Source: Fen-1273 sp963837815
GTDB taxonomy: Bacteria > Bacteroidota > Ignavibacteria > UBA10030 > UBA6906
Assembly: GCA_963837815.1 (NCBI GenBank)
Contig: CAWIOS010000012.1
Span: forward strand, 806,001 to 870,000
DNA: 64,000 nt
Direction: 5' to 3'
Of the stretch, positions 35,163-45,800 are shown one piece after another. The position numbers and the translations under genes were made by a program. The notes under the pieces were generated by a model, which ran no database searches, was not told the DNA's origin, and saw nothing but the letters and a program-made list of their open reading frames with translations. Positions within the stretch are counted from its first letter, which is position 1. Each line of letters starts with the position of its first letter.

Positions 35163-37268
35163 TTAGCGAATGACGGCAAGTTTCTTTATCGCCCGCTCGC
35201 CGGTCTTCATGTTCTCAAACACCACGATATAGACGCCGCTCACAACGACCTGCCCTGACGAGGTGTTGGAATTCCAGTACTCGTCGCCGCTCCCGTTTGT
35301 GTGGAGGATCTCCTTGATCAGCTCTCCCACCTCGGTGTAGATCCGGATCCTGCACTGCCCCGGAATGTTGAAAAACGCGATCCTGTCACCAACCGTCGCC
35401 CCGAACCGGAGGGTCGCAATGTCGGAAGCGATGCTGAAGGGATTCGGAACAATGCGGATGCTTGAAAGCGGAGTCTCCACGGACGCCCTGAGGAGATTCA
35501 CCTTGTCATACGTCTGCGCCATAAGCCTGTTGCTCGTGAGGAGGGCTCCGGCGGGGGTCGAACCGGTGGGGTCGCTTGTGACAGCGGAGCCAACGCTCAA
35601 CAGGTAGTAATAGTAATCGAACCCCCTGGAGAGTGCCGTGTCTTTGTAGCTCCTTTCCGCGGCACCCACGGTTGCGACGAGTGAATATGTGCCGTCAGAG
35701 CGGTCACGCGCACGGTAGATCTGGAATCCTTTCAGCAGCGGATCTCCGGGGTAGACGTCCCAGCTCAGGTTCACCCCGTCCCCGGCGGACTGGGCGGTGA
35801 ACGTCTTCGGGGGAAGGGGGGGCTGCGGAATATTATATCCGGAGTTGTAGTTCGCGAGCGCCCTCCGGAATGTCTGGAAAAGCGAGTCTCTCCCGGTAAG
35901 GACGGAGTCATTTTTGGCCTTCGTTCCAGCGGCAACCGTCGCGGGCACACCTGAAGACACAGCCGCCTTGAACGCGTGCCCGACAGAGAGGCATGCCGTG
36001 CGGCTGAGACCGGAGGCACCCTCGGCGCAGACGATATGGATGCTCTGCCCCGGTCCGAGCGTGTACGGGCCGTACCCGTCGGCGTTTGTGAATCCGCCGG
36101 TCGTACCGAGCGACGGGTCACCGGTGGGCACGTCGAAGGCCCCGTCAGGCTGCACTTTGTCCGCGTGACGCGGCGACGCGTGGCCCGATGACATCACGGC
36201 GTACTCTGCCGCCATATACGGGACATTGAACTGGCTGTTATTCGACGTCGGAGGATTCAGCTTTTCGTCGGAGCCGAAATATGTCGTCGTCGAAGGCTGT
36301 GACGGATCGTCCGTGGTGTCGGTCGCCGATTTGTCGGCGTGAAGCGTCTCGGTCCCGATGAACTGGGCGGCCGCCAGGCGTCCGACCGTATCGGCGGGAT
36401 CATCTGCGGGAAGGGCGGGGGTGAACATCGGCGCCCCGATATTGCTGTACGCGGTAAATGTGGGAAACAATCCCTGCCAGGTGTAGCGGCAGCGGAATTG
36501 CTGTCCCGCGGGGTCGGGCTTCACGCCGTCTCCCCGCGCATCATTCATCGAGTTAATCCCCCACGACGTCGGATTGCCGATTTCCTGGCTCCCGTCGTAC
36601 GTGCAGGCATACCGTGACTGTATGAATATGCGGAGGCCGTTGAGCGTCTGGCCTGCAAGCGGAGCGGCGGTCGTACCGTCGATCTGACCGGTATTCGTGA
36701 ACGTGTATTCGTAAATAAAGTAGTTGTCGTTGTACGTCTGGCACCAGGCGAGGATTTTCCGCGTCATTGTGACGCCGATGGCGGTATTGTCCGTGTTGAT
36801 TATCATCCGGTCGCATTTCAATGTCGGATCGGTTGTCGAGCTCGAAAGCGGCGCTCCTCCTACCGAAACGACACCGTCTGCATACACGGTGGGGGGATCA
36901 AACCGGTTTATCGTCTTGAACGTGACAGGGAAGAACTCGCCGAGACCGTTGACGCGCGGTCCGACGTGGACCACCTTCTGCAGCCACGTCGTTCCGGTCT
37001 GGTCCGTCCAGTTCGTCACGCCGATCCAGAGGCCCGACGCCGCTTCCATGTCCTGGTATTTGTAGTACGCGGGCCACTGGAGGCCGTCCTGCTGCACGGA
37101 GACCCGTCCTTCCTCGATCTCATGACCCGTAGAGGCAAACCAGTGGTTCAGCGAACCGACCGCCATCCACCGTATCTCAACCTGCGCCCGCGCGGGCACG
37201 GCCAATGCAAGAAGGGCCGCAAGGGAGAAGGCGACCCCGGAATGTGCATACTGACGATGACGCATCAT
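35163..37268 (-). CDS. Large secreted protein with FN3-like module and T9SS C-terminal domain
   Basis: 701 residues from MMRHRQYAHSG (ATG at 37268, GAGGAA about 8 bases upstream); an in-frame extension of 72 codons is low-complexity shadow. A signal peptide (AALLALAVPARAQ) is followed by about 500 residues of beta-rich sequence with aromatic and Asn/Gly-rich segments (YKYQDMEAASGLWIGVTNW, TYNDNYFIYEYTFTNTGQID) that I cannot assign. A fibronectin type III-like module (about 525-600: LSWDVYPGDPLLKGFQIYRARD) precedes a sorting domain (IVPNPFSIASDIATLRF … VVVSGVYIVVF … KKLAVIR). The KLxVIR ending fits T9SS recognition. It follows the TonB receptor with a 31-base gap, so it is probably its cell-surface partner. 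Confidence 0.78.
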   Translation of the reverse strand: MMRHRQYAHSGVAFSLAALLALAVPARAQVEIRWMAVGSLNHWFASTGHEIEEGRVSVQQDGLQWPAYYKYQDMEAASGLWIGVTNWTDQTGTTWLQKVVHVGPRVNGLGEFFPVTFKTINRFDPPTVYADGVVSVGGAPLSSSTTDPTLKCDRMIINTDNTAIGVTMTRKILAWCQTYNDNYFIYEYTFTNTGQIDGTTAAPLAGQTLNGLRIFIQSRYACTYDGSQEIGNPTSWGINSMNDARGDGVKPDPAGQQFRCRYTWQGLFPTFTAYSNIGAPMFTPALPADDPADTVGRLAAAQFIGTETLHADKSATDTTDDPSQPSTTTYFGSDEKLNPPTSNNSQFNVPYMAAEYAVMSSGHASPRHADKVQPDGAFDVPTGDPSLGTTGGFTNADGYGPYTLGPGQSIHIVCAEGASGLSRTACLSVGHAFKAAVSSGVPATVAAGTKAKNDSVLTGRDSLFQTFRRALANYNSGYNIPQPPLPPKTFTAQSAGDGVNLSWDVYPGDPLLKGFQIYRARDRSDGTYSLVATVGAAERSYKDTALSRGFDYYYYLLSVGSAVTSDPTGSTPAGALLTSNRLMAQTYDKVNLLRASVETPLSSIRIVPNPFSIASDIATLRFGATVGDRIAFFNIPGQCRIRIYTEVGELIKEILHTNGSGDEYWNSNTSSGQVVVSGVYIVVFENMKTGERAIKKLAVIR

Positions 37269-37299
37269 GAGTTTCCTCGTTAAGGGTTGAAACAGGCTC

Positions 37300-40200
37300 T
37301 CATATGTCATAGGACAATCGCAGGCCGAAGAAATACTGTGCCGGGTTGAGGAACGTGAACGTGGTCTGGTTCGGCATGACGATATATGCCTTGTTGTCCA
37401 GAACATACTGTTTGTGCGAGGGGCTCGGGTCGTTCGGATCATACGGCTCATACGGCACCGTGCGGTAATCGCCCGGGCGGTCATTCCCCGGTATGTTGAC
37501 GTACCCGAGCTGCGTATTGTATGATGCCGGGAACGCCGGGAGATGGAGCGACTTTATGTACGCGTCGAAGTCGGTCCCCAGAACGAACCCGTCCTGCGAC
37601 ATGTATTTCAGGTTGAGGACATTGTACATGTCCATATAGAGCTCGATGTTCAGCTTGGCGATCTTGATATTCTTGCTTATCCGAAGGTCGAGATCGTAAT
37701 AATCGCGCCACTGGAGATTGTTCTGGACGCCGGGGATCGAAGAACCGCCGCCCCCCGCCCAGGTGAAGTAAAACCCGGACTGCCAGTTGCCGATGAGATC
37801 AAGACGCCAGTCCCCGAGAAGGCTCACCGGACCGAGCGCGGGCCCGAGGCTCGGGGGGGTAAAGAAATAAATATTCGCACGCGCATAGGGCTGGGGAATC
37901 GGCTGGTTTATCACGGGGTTTGCCTGCTCAAATGCGGCCTGCTCGCTCGCGTTCTGATAATATGTCGAATATCCAAAGTGTCCGTTTGTGCGGACGTCGT
38001 ACGTATAGTTGATGAACCCCTGGATCCAGCTCCCCTGCTTTTTGTCCACGGTCACTTCAAAACCGCGTATATCGCGATACAGGTTCGGGGTCGTCGTGCT
38101 GTAGTTGATTGTCCCGTCGTTGGAGACGTAGGTCACCGGGTACGGCTCGTCCGTCACGTCCTTGTAATACGCGGCGACCCGGACCAGCAGCATGTCGAAG
38201 AGATTCTGTTCGTACCCGAGCTCGTACGCAATTGTCTTCGGCGCGGCCATATTCGGGTCAGACATGCGAAGAAGCGCGTGCGTGAAGAGGTCGAAGCGGG
38301 CCAGGAACAGGTTGTCCGGCGTCGGCAGGGACCGCATGTGGCCGTAGTTGAAATAGAGTTTCGAGTCCTCACTGATCGGGAATGCGATACCCAGGCGGGG
38401 GCTGATATCGACCTGTCTCTTGGTGCGGACCTGTGCGATGAGAGTGTCAATCCCCCCCGAATAGGCCCCGGAGAACGCGGAATTGTACGGGTCAGTGTAG
38501 TTGTACCAGGAGCCGCTCGGGTCAAGGTAGTCGAGGCGCACGCCGAGGTTCGCGATCATACCCTCGAACTCGAGCTTGTCCTGCAGGTAGGCTGCACCGC
38601 GTTTCGGGAATGTGTGAAACTTCGACCAGTAGCGCCCACCCGCCGGAAGGAATGCATCAACGGACGCGTAGTCGATGTTGTCGTCGGTCAACACCCACTC
38701 GGCGCCCGCCTTGAACTGATTGAAGTGGTCGATCTGGCTTGTGATGTCGAATTTCGCCGTGTACGTCGTCACCTTGCTTGAATCGCGCGAGTCGCTCATC
38801 CCGACGCCCATGCGGAGTCCGGTGATGCCCGTGCTCGGCGCCGGCTCGTATCCGAAAGGAGCCATGTCGACGAGATACCCGTTCCCGAACGACATGATCG
38901 GTGTAGTGTTGCGGAGCGCGGCAGGGTTCGTGCTGTACTTCGACTGGAACACGAAGAAGCTCGCGTCGTAAAACGTCTCCCCGCCCAGCACATGCGTCAC
39001 CTTCGCGCCGCCGGATTTGTAGTCGATCGTCGTCGGCGCCCAGTAATCGGTCGAAAAAATCCGGGAGTCGATATAGCTCAGCCCGTTGGACATGGAGCTT
39101 GCGATTTCGTCCGGATTTCCCGTAAACACACCGTTGTTCGACGCATCGCTCGTCGTCGTCGCCGCATTGCCGGTTCCGGCGTTGTTGTTGTTTGTCCCCG
39201 TCGTGCGCCCTGCCAGTCCTTCCACGAGAAGCTTGAGCGTGGGTGTGATGTCCGACGTGACACGGGCCTGGCCGTTGTAGTTCCGGTACGCGTTGTCCGA
39301 CAGGGGGATGATATATGCGCTCTGTGATTGTTTATACGCGGCAAAGAACCGGAGATTTCCGAGCGCTTCCCCGCCGGGAATGGGGCCGCCGATCCCGCCG
39401 TCAAAGTCGTAATCGGGGATGTTGATTTCCGCCTGCTTCCGGTACTCCCAGAGGAAAACCTGCTGGGCCGCAGTCGGCGTGAGGTGATTGGCCGGGTTGG
39501 GGTCTTTCATCGTCGCCTGCGAGACGGCATTCCAGCCCTGGAACTGGGCGTACTGTTGCTGCATGGCCGCATTCCAGGCGCCGTTCTGCGTCCCCGTCCA
39601 GCAGACTGACGGATCGATGTAGGGACGGATCCAGTACGAGTTCGGGTCGTAGATCGACGGGCCGAAGTGCTTCGGCCGGGGGTTGGCATAGCGGCCGTTG
39701 AAGGAGAAGCTGTAATCGGATTTGCCGCCTTCCTTCGTTATCACGTTAACGAGGCCGGAGCGGAGGTCGCCATATTCAGCGTTGAACCCGCCGGTCTGCA
39801 CCTGGACGTCCTGGATGGAGCTGAGCGCGATCCCCGTGTACGGGAGGTTCGTCCGCTCATCGCGCAGCGTGAGTCCGTCCACCATAAAGGCGGTCTGATC
39901 GGGGGTGCTTCCGCGGATGACGGGACCGGTCGGCGTCGCCTGAACACCGGCCTGCAGGCCGATCGCGTTTGTCACATTCGCAACGGGAAGCCGGTCAACC
40001 TCTGCGATCTGCATGTTCGCCGTGCTCGCGGAGATATCCCTCTGAACGACGGGTCTCTGTGCGGTGATGACAATTTCCTGCCCCTGGACCGTCTCTTCGC
40101 TCAGCTTGAAGTTCAGTGTCGTCGTCTGGTCAATTTCGACGCGCACATCGATCTCCGTCACGGTCGTATAGCCGACGAGCGACGCCCTGACACGGTATGA

Positions 40201-40410
40201 CCCCGGAGGGATGTTCACGATAGCGTAGAAGCCGTCGACATTCGTCGCCGCACCCGTGGTCAACCCCTCAACCACGACGTTCGCAGAGAGCAGCTTCTCG
40301 CCGCTCCTGGCGTCGGTGACGATCCCGGCAATTTTGCCTGTGGTTCCAGCGAAGAGGGAGGTGGAAATCAAGAGGGGTAAAAGGACGGGCAAGCACCTGA
40401 TTGCCTTCAT
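37300..40410 (-). CDS. TonB-dependent receptor with N-terminal carboxypeptidase-regulatory-like domain
   Basis: 1036 residues from MKAIRCLPVLLPLL (ATG at 40410, AGGAG eight bases upstream). Signal peptide; then a CarboxypepD_reg-like domain (KIAGIVTDARSGEKLLSANV … DGFYAIVNIPPGSYRVRASLVGY); then the plug (ITAQRPVVQRDISAS, VTNAIGLQAGVQATPTGPVIRG, AFMVDGLTLRD, VQVQTGGFNAEYGD); then a long beta-barrel ending FFGLRLSYDI. It imports a large or scarce ligand across the outer membrane using TonB energy. There is no SusD partner nearby, unlike typical polysaccharide loci; the next genes are T9SS and PorV-like. The ligand is unknown. A good promoter lies 130-158 bases upstream of the start. Confidence 0.93.
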   Translation of the reverse strand: MKAIRCLPVLLPLLISTSLFAGTTGKIAGIVTDARSGEKLLSANVVVEGLTTGAATNVDGFYAIVNIPPGSYRVRASLVGYTTVTEIDVRVEIDQTTTLNFKLSEETVQGQEIVITAQRPVVQRDISASTANMQIAEVDRLPVANVTNAIGLQAGVQATPTGPVIRGSTPDQTAFMVDGLTLRDERTNLPYTGIALSSIQDVQVQTGGFNAEYGDLRSGLVNVITKEGGKSDYSFSFNGRYANPRPKHFGPSIYDPNSYWIRPYIDPSVCWTGTQNGAWNAAMQQQYAQFQGWNAVSQATMKDPNPANHLTPTAAQQVFLWEYRKQAEINIPDYDFDGGIGGPIPGGEALGNLRFFAAYKQSQSAYIIPLSDNAYRNYNGQARVTSDITPTLKLLVEGLAGRTTGTNNNNAGTGNAATTTSDASNNGVFTGNPDEIASSMSNGLSYIDSRIFSTDYWAPTTIDYKSGGAKVTHVLGGETFYDASFFVFQSKYSTNPAALRNTTPIMSFGNGYLVDMAPFGYEPAPSTGITGLRMGVGMSDSRDSSKVTTYTAKFDITSQIDHFNQFKAGAEWVLTDDNIDYASVDAFLPAGGRYWSKFHTFPKRGAAYLQDKLEFEGMIANLGVRLDYLDPSGSWYNYTDPYNSAFSGAYSGGIDTLIAQVRTKRQVDISPRLGIAFPISEDSKLYFNYGHMRSLPTPDNLFLARFDLFTHALLRMSDPNMAAPKTIAYELGYEQNLFDMLLVRVAAYYKDVTDEPYPVTYVSNDGTINYSTTTPNLYRDIRGFEVTVDKKQGSWIQGFINYTYDVRTNGHFGYSTYYQNASEQAAFEQANPVINQPIPQPYARANIYFFTPPSLGPALGPVSLLGDWRLDLIGNWQSGFYFTWAGGGGSSIPGVQNNLQWRDYYDLDLRISKNIKIAKLNIELYMDMYNVLNLKYMSQDGFVLGTDFDAYIKSLHLPAFPASYNTQLGYVNIPGNDRPGDYRTVPYEPYDPNDPSPSHKQYVLDNKAYIVMPNQTTFTFLNPAQYFFGLRLSYDI

Positions 40411-40539
40411 GTCAAGCTCCTGGATGATGCGTACGGGATAGCAAAAACTCATAGACAGAGGAAAGAAGAGATAAGAAGGATAGCAATAGGCGCGGCCGTC
40501 AAAGAGAGGTGAGCCATTGCGGCCAAACCAGTGTAGGGG

Positions 40540-40568
40540 AATGTATGAAACAGCGATTGGAGTGTCAA
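40540..40568 (-). promoter_or_regulatory. Sigma-70-type promoter of the TonB receptor operon
   Basis: On the minus strand a perfect -35 TTGACA (40563-40568) is separated by 17 bases from TACATT (40540-40545), four of six matches to the -10 consensus. The expected start is near 40532, giving a leader of about 120 bases before the receptor ATG. It lies downstream of the symporter stop codon (40598). Confidence 0.7.
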
Positions 40569-40597
40569 GTGGTGCAACTAAATATCCTTCTCCCCAA

Positions 40598-42094
40598 CTA
40601 ATTCCTCTGCTCTGGAAGTCTCTGTGGAACCGACCGGGGGGAAATCCGTGAGGAGAGATTCCCTGTTATTATAGATACCGCACAGCCTATCATCGTGTGC
40701 CAGACGAAGTCGATATTCGTGAAGGAGATAACGCCGGCCATCGCACACAGACCGGCGACGAACCCCAGGAGCGCGTCCCTCCCGTTCGTGCGTGCGAAGA
40801 AGAAGCCAAGGAGAAACGTCCCCAGAAGACCCCCGTACGTGAAGGATGCGATCTTCAGACCGATTTCCACGACGGGGTTCCTCGTGTCGGTGAAGAGCAT
40901 GGCCCCGCCGATCAGAGCGATCCCCCAGAAGAGCGTCAGGAGCCGGGAAGCCCGGATCTCTCCGGGTTTATCAAGCGACCGGCCCCACGGCGTGAGCCGG
41001 AACAGGTCAAGGTATGTCGAAGAGGCGAGAGAGCTTATCGAGGAGGAGAGAGTCCCCATCGCGGAGGCAAGGACTCCCGCCACGAGGAGCCCGGCAAGCC
41101 CGGAGGGGAGACTCTGAACGATGAATCCCGGAAAGACCTCGTCGGAGCTTTTGAGACCCAGCGCGGCGTATGAGTGCCCTCCGTAAAACGCATACAGGCA
41201 GAGTCCGAGAACCAGGAAGAACGCAAACTGCAGGACAATGAACGAGGCGTCAAGCATCAGGGCCTTCTGACTTTCTCGCGCCGAACGGCACGCGAGAAGG
41301 CGCTGAACGAGGAGCTGATCCGTGCCATGGGACGCCATCGTGAGAAACGTCCCCCCAATCAGACTCCCCGCGAGCGTGTACGGGGAGGCAAGGTAGCCCA
41401 TCAGGCCCGGCCCTCCTCCGAGGTTCAGGACCCCGAACTTATTTGCGCCCCCGCGCGAGGCACATGAGACCACGTCTCCCCAGCCCCCCGGGAGCGCGTG
41501 GAGTATGAGAACCATGGAGGCCGCGGCGCCGCTGCAGTAGACGACGAGCTGCACGACGTCCATTGCAACGACCGCTTTCAGTCCGCCCACCAGCGTGTAG
41601 ATGAGCGTGAACGTCCCGATCAGAACGATGCTCTCACCGTAGCTGAGGCCGGTGATCAGGTGGACGGGGATCGCGGTGGCGAAGAGACGGACGCCGGAGG
41701 AGAGGAGACGCGTGACAATGAATACCGACGAGGTGACCCTGCGCAGGGGGAGGCCGAAACGCCTGCCAATAAAATCATACGCGGTATCCAGATCTCCCCT
41801 GTAGTACGCGGGGATAAAGAACACGCTGACGAGAAGCCTCCCGATAAAGTAGCCGAAGACGAGCTGCAGGAAATGCATGTCCGTGCTGAACGCAAGGCCG
41901 GGGATGCTTATGAACGTCAGCGCGCTCGTTTCGCTGGCGACGACGGAAAAGCCCACGGTCCACCATGACATCTCCTTCCCGGCGAGAAAATAGTCCCGCG
42001 CATCCCTCTGCCTCCCCGCAATCATCACCCCCGCAATGGTGACGCCGGCAAGGTATACACCGACGATGGCATAATCGAGCGCAGAGAAGCCCAT
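40598..42094 (-). CDS. Sodium:solute symporter (SSS family)
   Basis: 498 residues with about 13 hydrophobic segments. The start FSALDYAIVGVYLAGVTIAGVMIAGRQRDARDYFLAGKEMSWW and the VASETSALTFISIPG stretch are typical of the SSS family (sialic acid, glucose and proline symporters), as is ASMGTLSSSISSLASSTYLDLF-like sequence near the C-terminal third. Inner-membrane Na+-coupled uptake is expected. The substrate cannot be read from sequence; SSS transporters near amino-sugar genes in Bacteroidota often carry sialic acid or other sugars, so a MurNAc or GlcNAc role is a reasonable but untested option. The methyltransferase gene ends 4 bases upstream, implying co-transcription. Confidence 0.9.
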   Translation of the reverse strand: MGFSALDYAIVGVYLAGVTIAGVMIAGRQRDARDYFLAGKEMSWWTVGFSVVASETSALTFISIPGLAFSTDMHFLQLVFGYFIGRLLVSVFFIPAYYRGDLDTAYDFIGRRFGLPLRRVTSSVFIVTRLLSSGVRLFATAIPVHLITGLSYGESIVLIGTFTLIYTLVGGLKAVVAMDVVQLVVYCSGAAASMVLILHALPGGWGDVVSCASRGGANKFGVLNLGGGPGLMGYLASPYTLAGSLIGGTFLTMASHGTDQLLVQRLLACRSARESQKALMLDASFIVLQFAFFLVLGLCLYAFYGGHSYAALGLKSSDEVFPGFIVQSLPSGLAGLLVAGVLASAMGTLSSSISSLASSTYLDLFRLTPWGRSLDKPGEIRASRLLTLFWGIALIGGAMLFTDTRNPVVEIGLKIASFTYGGLLGTFLLGFFFARTNGRDALLGFVAGLCAMAGVISFTNIDFVWHTMIGCAVSIITGNLSSRISPRSVPQRLPEQRN

Positions 42095-42098
42095 GTGA

Positions 42099-42653
42099 CT
42101 ATTTCACGAGAAGGGCGGAGTGATTGCGGAACACTTTCCGGGCGTCGCGAATCTGGAACCCGACGGCGCGGGCCAGAGAGAGGGAGGCCGCGAAGTCATC
42201 CAGCGTCACGTGCCCGGCGGGCTCCGAAAACAGGAGGCTCCCACCTTGTTTCAGGGCGGAGAACACTTCGGTAAAAAACCTTCGCGGGTCGGGAACCTCG
42301 TGCACCACTGCAACCGCGAGCGCGAAATCGAGACTCCCCGCCAGATCATCGATCGCGAGGGATGCCGGCGGGCAAGTGCGGAATTCCATCCGGCTCTCCA
42401 GGTCCGCGTTTCCGGCGCGGGCTTTCAACTTCGCGATCATCTTATCCTGGAGGTCGACGCAGACAACATGCCCGGACGGCCCGACGAGCCGGGCAAGAGG
42501 GAGGCTGAAAAAACCCATGGCGGTCCCCGCGTCGAGGACCCTCATGCCGGGCCTGACGTGCGGGCCCAGAATCCGATCGGGATCGGTAACCAGTTTGCGA
42601 AGCGGGCTCAGGAGGAGATAGCCCACCCACGGAGGACAGACATGTTCGCTCAT
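42099..42653 (-). CDS. Class I SAM-dependent methyltransferase
   Basis: 184 residues from MSEHVCPPWVGY (ATG at 42653, with AAGGA upstream; a TTG at 42668 would add five residues). Motif I is MRVLDAGTAMGFFSLPLA, followed by an acidic ribose-binding position in VVCVDLQDKM. Later motifs LDFALAVAVVHEVPDPRRFF and LKQGGSLLFSEPAGHV match Methyltransf_11/UbiE-like enzymes. Cytoplasmic. No substrate is evident. The N-terminal CPPW and LLLSPLRKLVTDPDRIL stretch is shared by small ArsM/UbiE-like proteins of anaerobes, but this is not diagnostic. It overlaps no gene and lies 4 bases before the symporter. Confidence 0.85.
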   Translation of the reverse strand: MSEHVCPPWVGYLLLSPLRKLVTDPDRILGPHVRPGMRVLDAGTAMGFFSLPLARLVGPSGHVVCVDLQDKMIAKLKARAGNADLESRMEFRTCPPASLAIDDLAGSLDFALAVAVVHEVPDPRRFFTEVFSALKQGGSLLFSEPAGHVTLDDFAASLSLARAVGFQIRDARKVFRNHSALLVK

Positions 42654-42674
42654 TCCAGATCCTTTCAAAGAGTC

Positions 42675-42812
42675 CTACGCCCACGGGTCATCGAGGTGCT
42701 CCAGGTCAGGGAGAGAAACTCCGGCGATCCGTGCGGGGATGCCGAGCGTCGTCCAGTTCTGTTTCAGCGATATGCACACCTGATCACAGCCGAAAACATA
42801 TTGCAGAATCAA
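42675..42812 (-). CDS. Possible 45-residue small protein with TTG start
   Basis: The frame between an in-frame TGA just upstream and the TAG at 42675-42677 reads LILQYVFGCDQVCISLKQNW and then TTLGIPARIAGVSLPDLEHL, ending DDPWA. No ATG is present; TTG at 42812 is the best start. Codon third positions are GC-rich like those of neighbouring genes, and the sequence is not low-complexity. It lies in the same direction between the heparinase-like gene and the methyltransferase (22 bases from the latter). It could be a real small protein or a remnant; no family is recognised. Confidence 0.3.
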   Translation of the reverse strand: MILQYVFGCDQVCISLKQNWTTLGIPARIAGVSLPDLEHLDDPWA

Positions 42813-42839
42813 GAGAAAGGCAAGGATCGAACCGCCGGG

Positions 42840-45800
42840 TCAATTGTCCGGACCGAACACAAGCGCGCCGATCGTGGAAAGATCCCACCAGGACTGATTC
42901 TGATCGTAGCCGGCCCATATGTGCTGATTCTTCCTGAAGCTCGTCCCGTCGTTGTCGTTGATGGCGACGTCGAACCCGATCTTGTAGCCGGGCTTCGCGA
43001 CGACGCCCGGCATTCCTGCAATCGGGAGTCGCGCGATTATCGCATATCCATACTTCGTGCGGTGGAAGAAGGTCTCCCCGCCCGGAACGAGATTCGGCTT
43101 CAGAAGGTCCGGAGCCCCTCCACCCTGCCACGCAATGGACGAAAAATCGGTCACGCGATATTCCGGAAGACAGAGATGCCTGTACGTTCCCGGCGTCGGC
43201 GGATCGTACCCCTGCATCGCGTTATCGCGCGCGTCGATGACGACTTCCATGCAGTCCGTATCCCACGGATACCCCATGCGTGGAAAGTCCCAGTGCGTAA
43301 CAACGCTGTCGTCGGTCACCGCCGCACCTATATACAGATATGTACGATCATACATCGCGTATATGCTCGCCGAGAGATCCTTCACTCCGTGCCAGGGTTG
43401 ATTGCCGAAGAGGAGCCTCCCGATCTGGGACGGCCTGTCGATGGTCATAGGCCCGGCGAGGTTCCACCCTTTCCACGAGCCGTCAAGAGAAGGGGGAGTT
43501 TCTGCAAAATGAGAGACGCCGACATAGAAGTCGTGAATGATCTCGGTTTTGAACCCACCTGATTCAAGGCCAAGCCGGACGGGATAGAGCTGATTGTCTT
43601 TCGAATATCCTGAAAGCCTGAGGGGCACGTCAATTCGTTTTGTCTGAAAAGGTTTCATCGTTACAACCATCGGCGGAATCCGACTCCCTGCCGCCAGCGG
43701 ATGGTGGCCGCGTGCCCGGCCCGGATTCATTGACGACAGCCATGCGGGATCCGCCTTGATCTGCGCAGAAACAGTGAGCGATTCCGGCGTCGAATTTGTA
43801 AGTTCGAGACCGAGCAGCTCTTTCGTTCCGTTCGGCATGAACATCGTGGCCGTCACCGGGGGACGGACGACGAACGATTCGCGGAGAGTGTCTCTGCCGC
43901 GCGAGAAGAGCACATCGTACCTGCCCGGGAGAGCATCGGAGGGAACATCAAGGTCGAACTGAAAGGTCCTGGATCCTCCCCGGGCCCCCGTCCCGGATAC
44001 TGATACGATCCCATCAATCCAGGAAGCATTCCTGCCAAAGCCGGAGGGGAGTACCCATCGCTCAACCGGTCGCTTGTTGTCCGGGACGAGATTCACGACG
44101 CCACCCCACCATGTATTCTGACCCCGGAGCCGTTCCTCCCAATCGGATGTGAGCGAAACCGTGACACCTCCCTCTGAAATCTCGTTCGAATGCAGCAAGG
44201 AGACCTTGAACGCGTTTTTCATTCCAAGGAAGAGGACACTGTCCGAGAGATGGACTGCTTCCCAATTCTTCAGGCGATCGCTGAAACCCGAAGCCGTGGA
44301 TTGAAAACCACTCCCAATCTCGACATAATCTTCAGCTCTTGTGAAGTGACGAGGCAGCCCGTTCACCAACACCGAATCCGCATCGGGCGCACATACCATG
44401 AGCGCCAGGTCTGCATCATCGACGGCCCCCCCAAACCCGCCGTCGTCGAGTACGATGGAGAGAATTCGACCGATCTTCGAGGACTGAAATGCATCAAATG
44501 TGCGGAGTGAATGAAATGGGGACGGCTTAACATCCTCGATGCCCGGTGCGTGAAAAGCGGCCGCAAATGTCGGCACGCTATCCTTTTCTCTTACAATAGA
44601 GTAGACAGACCGGATGACATCGGCATGAATGATGTCTTTCTCGTTCCCCCGCTCGACGATGTACGAACCCGGCCCGGGCCCTTTTCTGAACGACGTTACG
44701 GGGGCACGATTTCCACCGGCCTGTATGAGGCTTGCGAAGCGCGTGGTGCGGCACACCCGGCGCGTAATCAGGACCGGAAAGGGTGCGCGGTCCGGGGCCG
44801 ACTGCTTGTAGAAACCACCGATCGGAGGCGTCGAGGCCTTTATGACCCGGGTTCCCGGCTCCCCTATTACCCGGACCATGAGATGTTCACCTTTGTCGGC
44901 AAATATCCCCTGAAACGAGCTGTCGGTTTCACATTCCTCGATGTCGGTGAGCTGATCATATCCCGGTATACCGGGCTTGTGTCCGAACAGATCGACAGGC
45001 TGGCGCTCCAGGTCCAGCCCGTCGAGTGTGAGCTCCCCGAAGCTGTGGAGGGGGAGATCATACGTGTGAACGTCGGGAGACTCGGCATCAAAAAGATCAA
45101 GAAAGTAGTCGCCGACCTGTATGAGCGTTCGCGTGAGTTTGACGCCGTGATACTCTGTCGTTGATCCGCCCGATGCGACCTGGAACGAAGGGAGGGCGCC
45201 GAAAAAATTTCCGTACCCGTTCGTCCATGCCTGGTCCGTCTGATCGACAACGAGCGTGTTGTGAGCGATCGACCGCCTGTACCAGAGCTGGAGACTGGGG
45301 TACATGTACGATTCGTTCAGGGGATCAACAATCCAGTTTCTCCCCCCCGCGTAGTATCCCATCTGGAGCCGGTCCGGGTGCCCGTGCTCGCCCCCGAGTA
45401 TTCCGTAGTCCAGATACAGGTACGTCCGGAGCGTGCTGTCTCTCAGTATCGCAAATCCGTTCCCCTCAAGATTGACGCTCCGTTCCGTGTAGACGGCCAC
45501 GGTGTCCCGCGGGATGCCGGGATCGATGTCGAACATGGACACGGGCTCCGGCGCTTTCCCGAGCGCGGAGGTTTCCCCGACTACCTGCGTTCCCCGCCTG
45601 AGGTGCGTCACGTTGAGGAGGCCAAGATACTTCCGGTCGCGGTAGACCGCGTACCCCACCTCGTAAAACGGCGCGTATTCCAGAAGACTCCCGCCTCCGC
45701 TGTCCTTGCTCCGGGGGAACTCCTCATTCGGCTGGGCGAGGAGGAACGGGGCATCGAACATGCTCTTCATCGTGCGCCCCGCGACCTCCATATGATAGAG

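Noticed and set aside
37300..40410. SusC of a SusCD polysaccharide utilisation locus
   Set aside because: The receptor has a SusC-like N-terminal domain, but no SusD-like lipoprotein is adjacent and the partners are T9SS/PorV-type.
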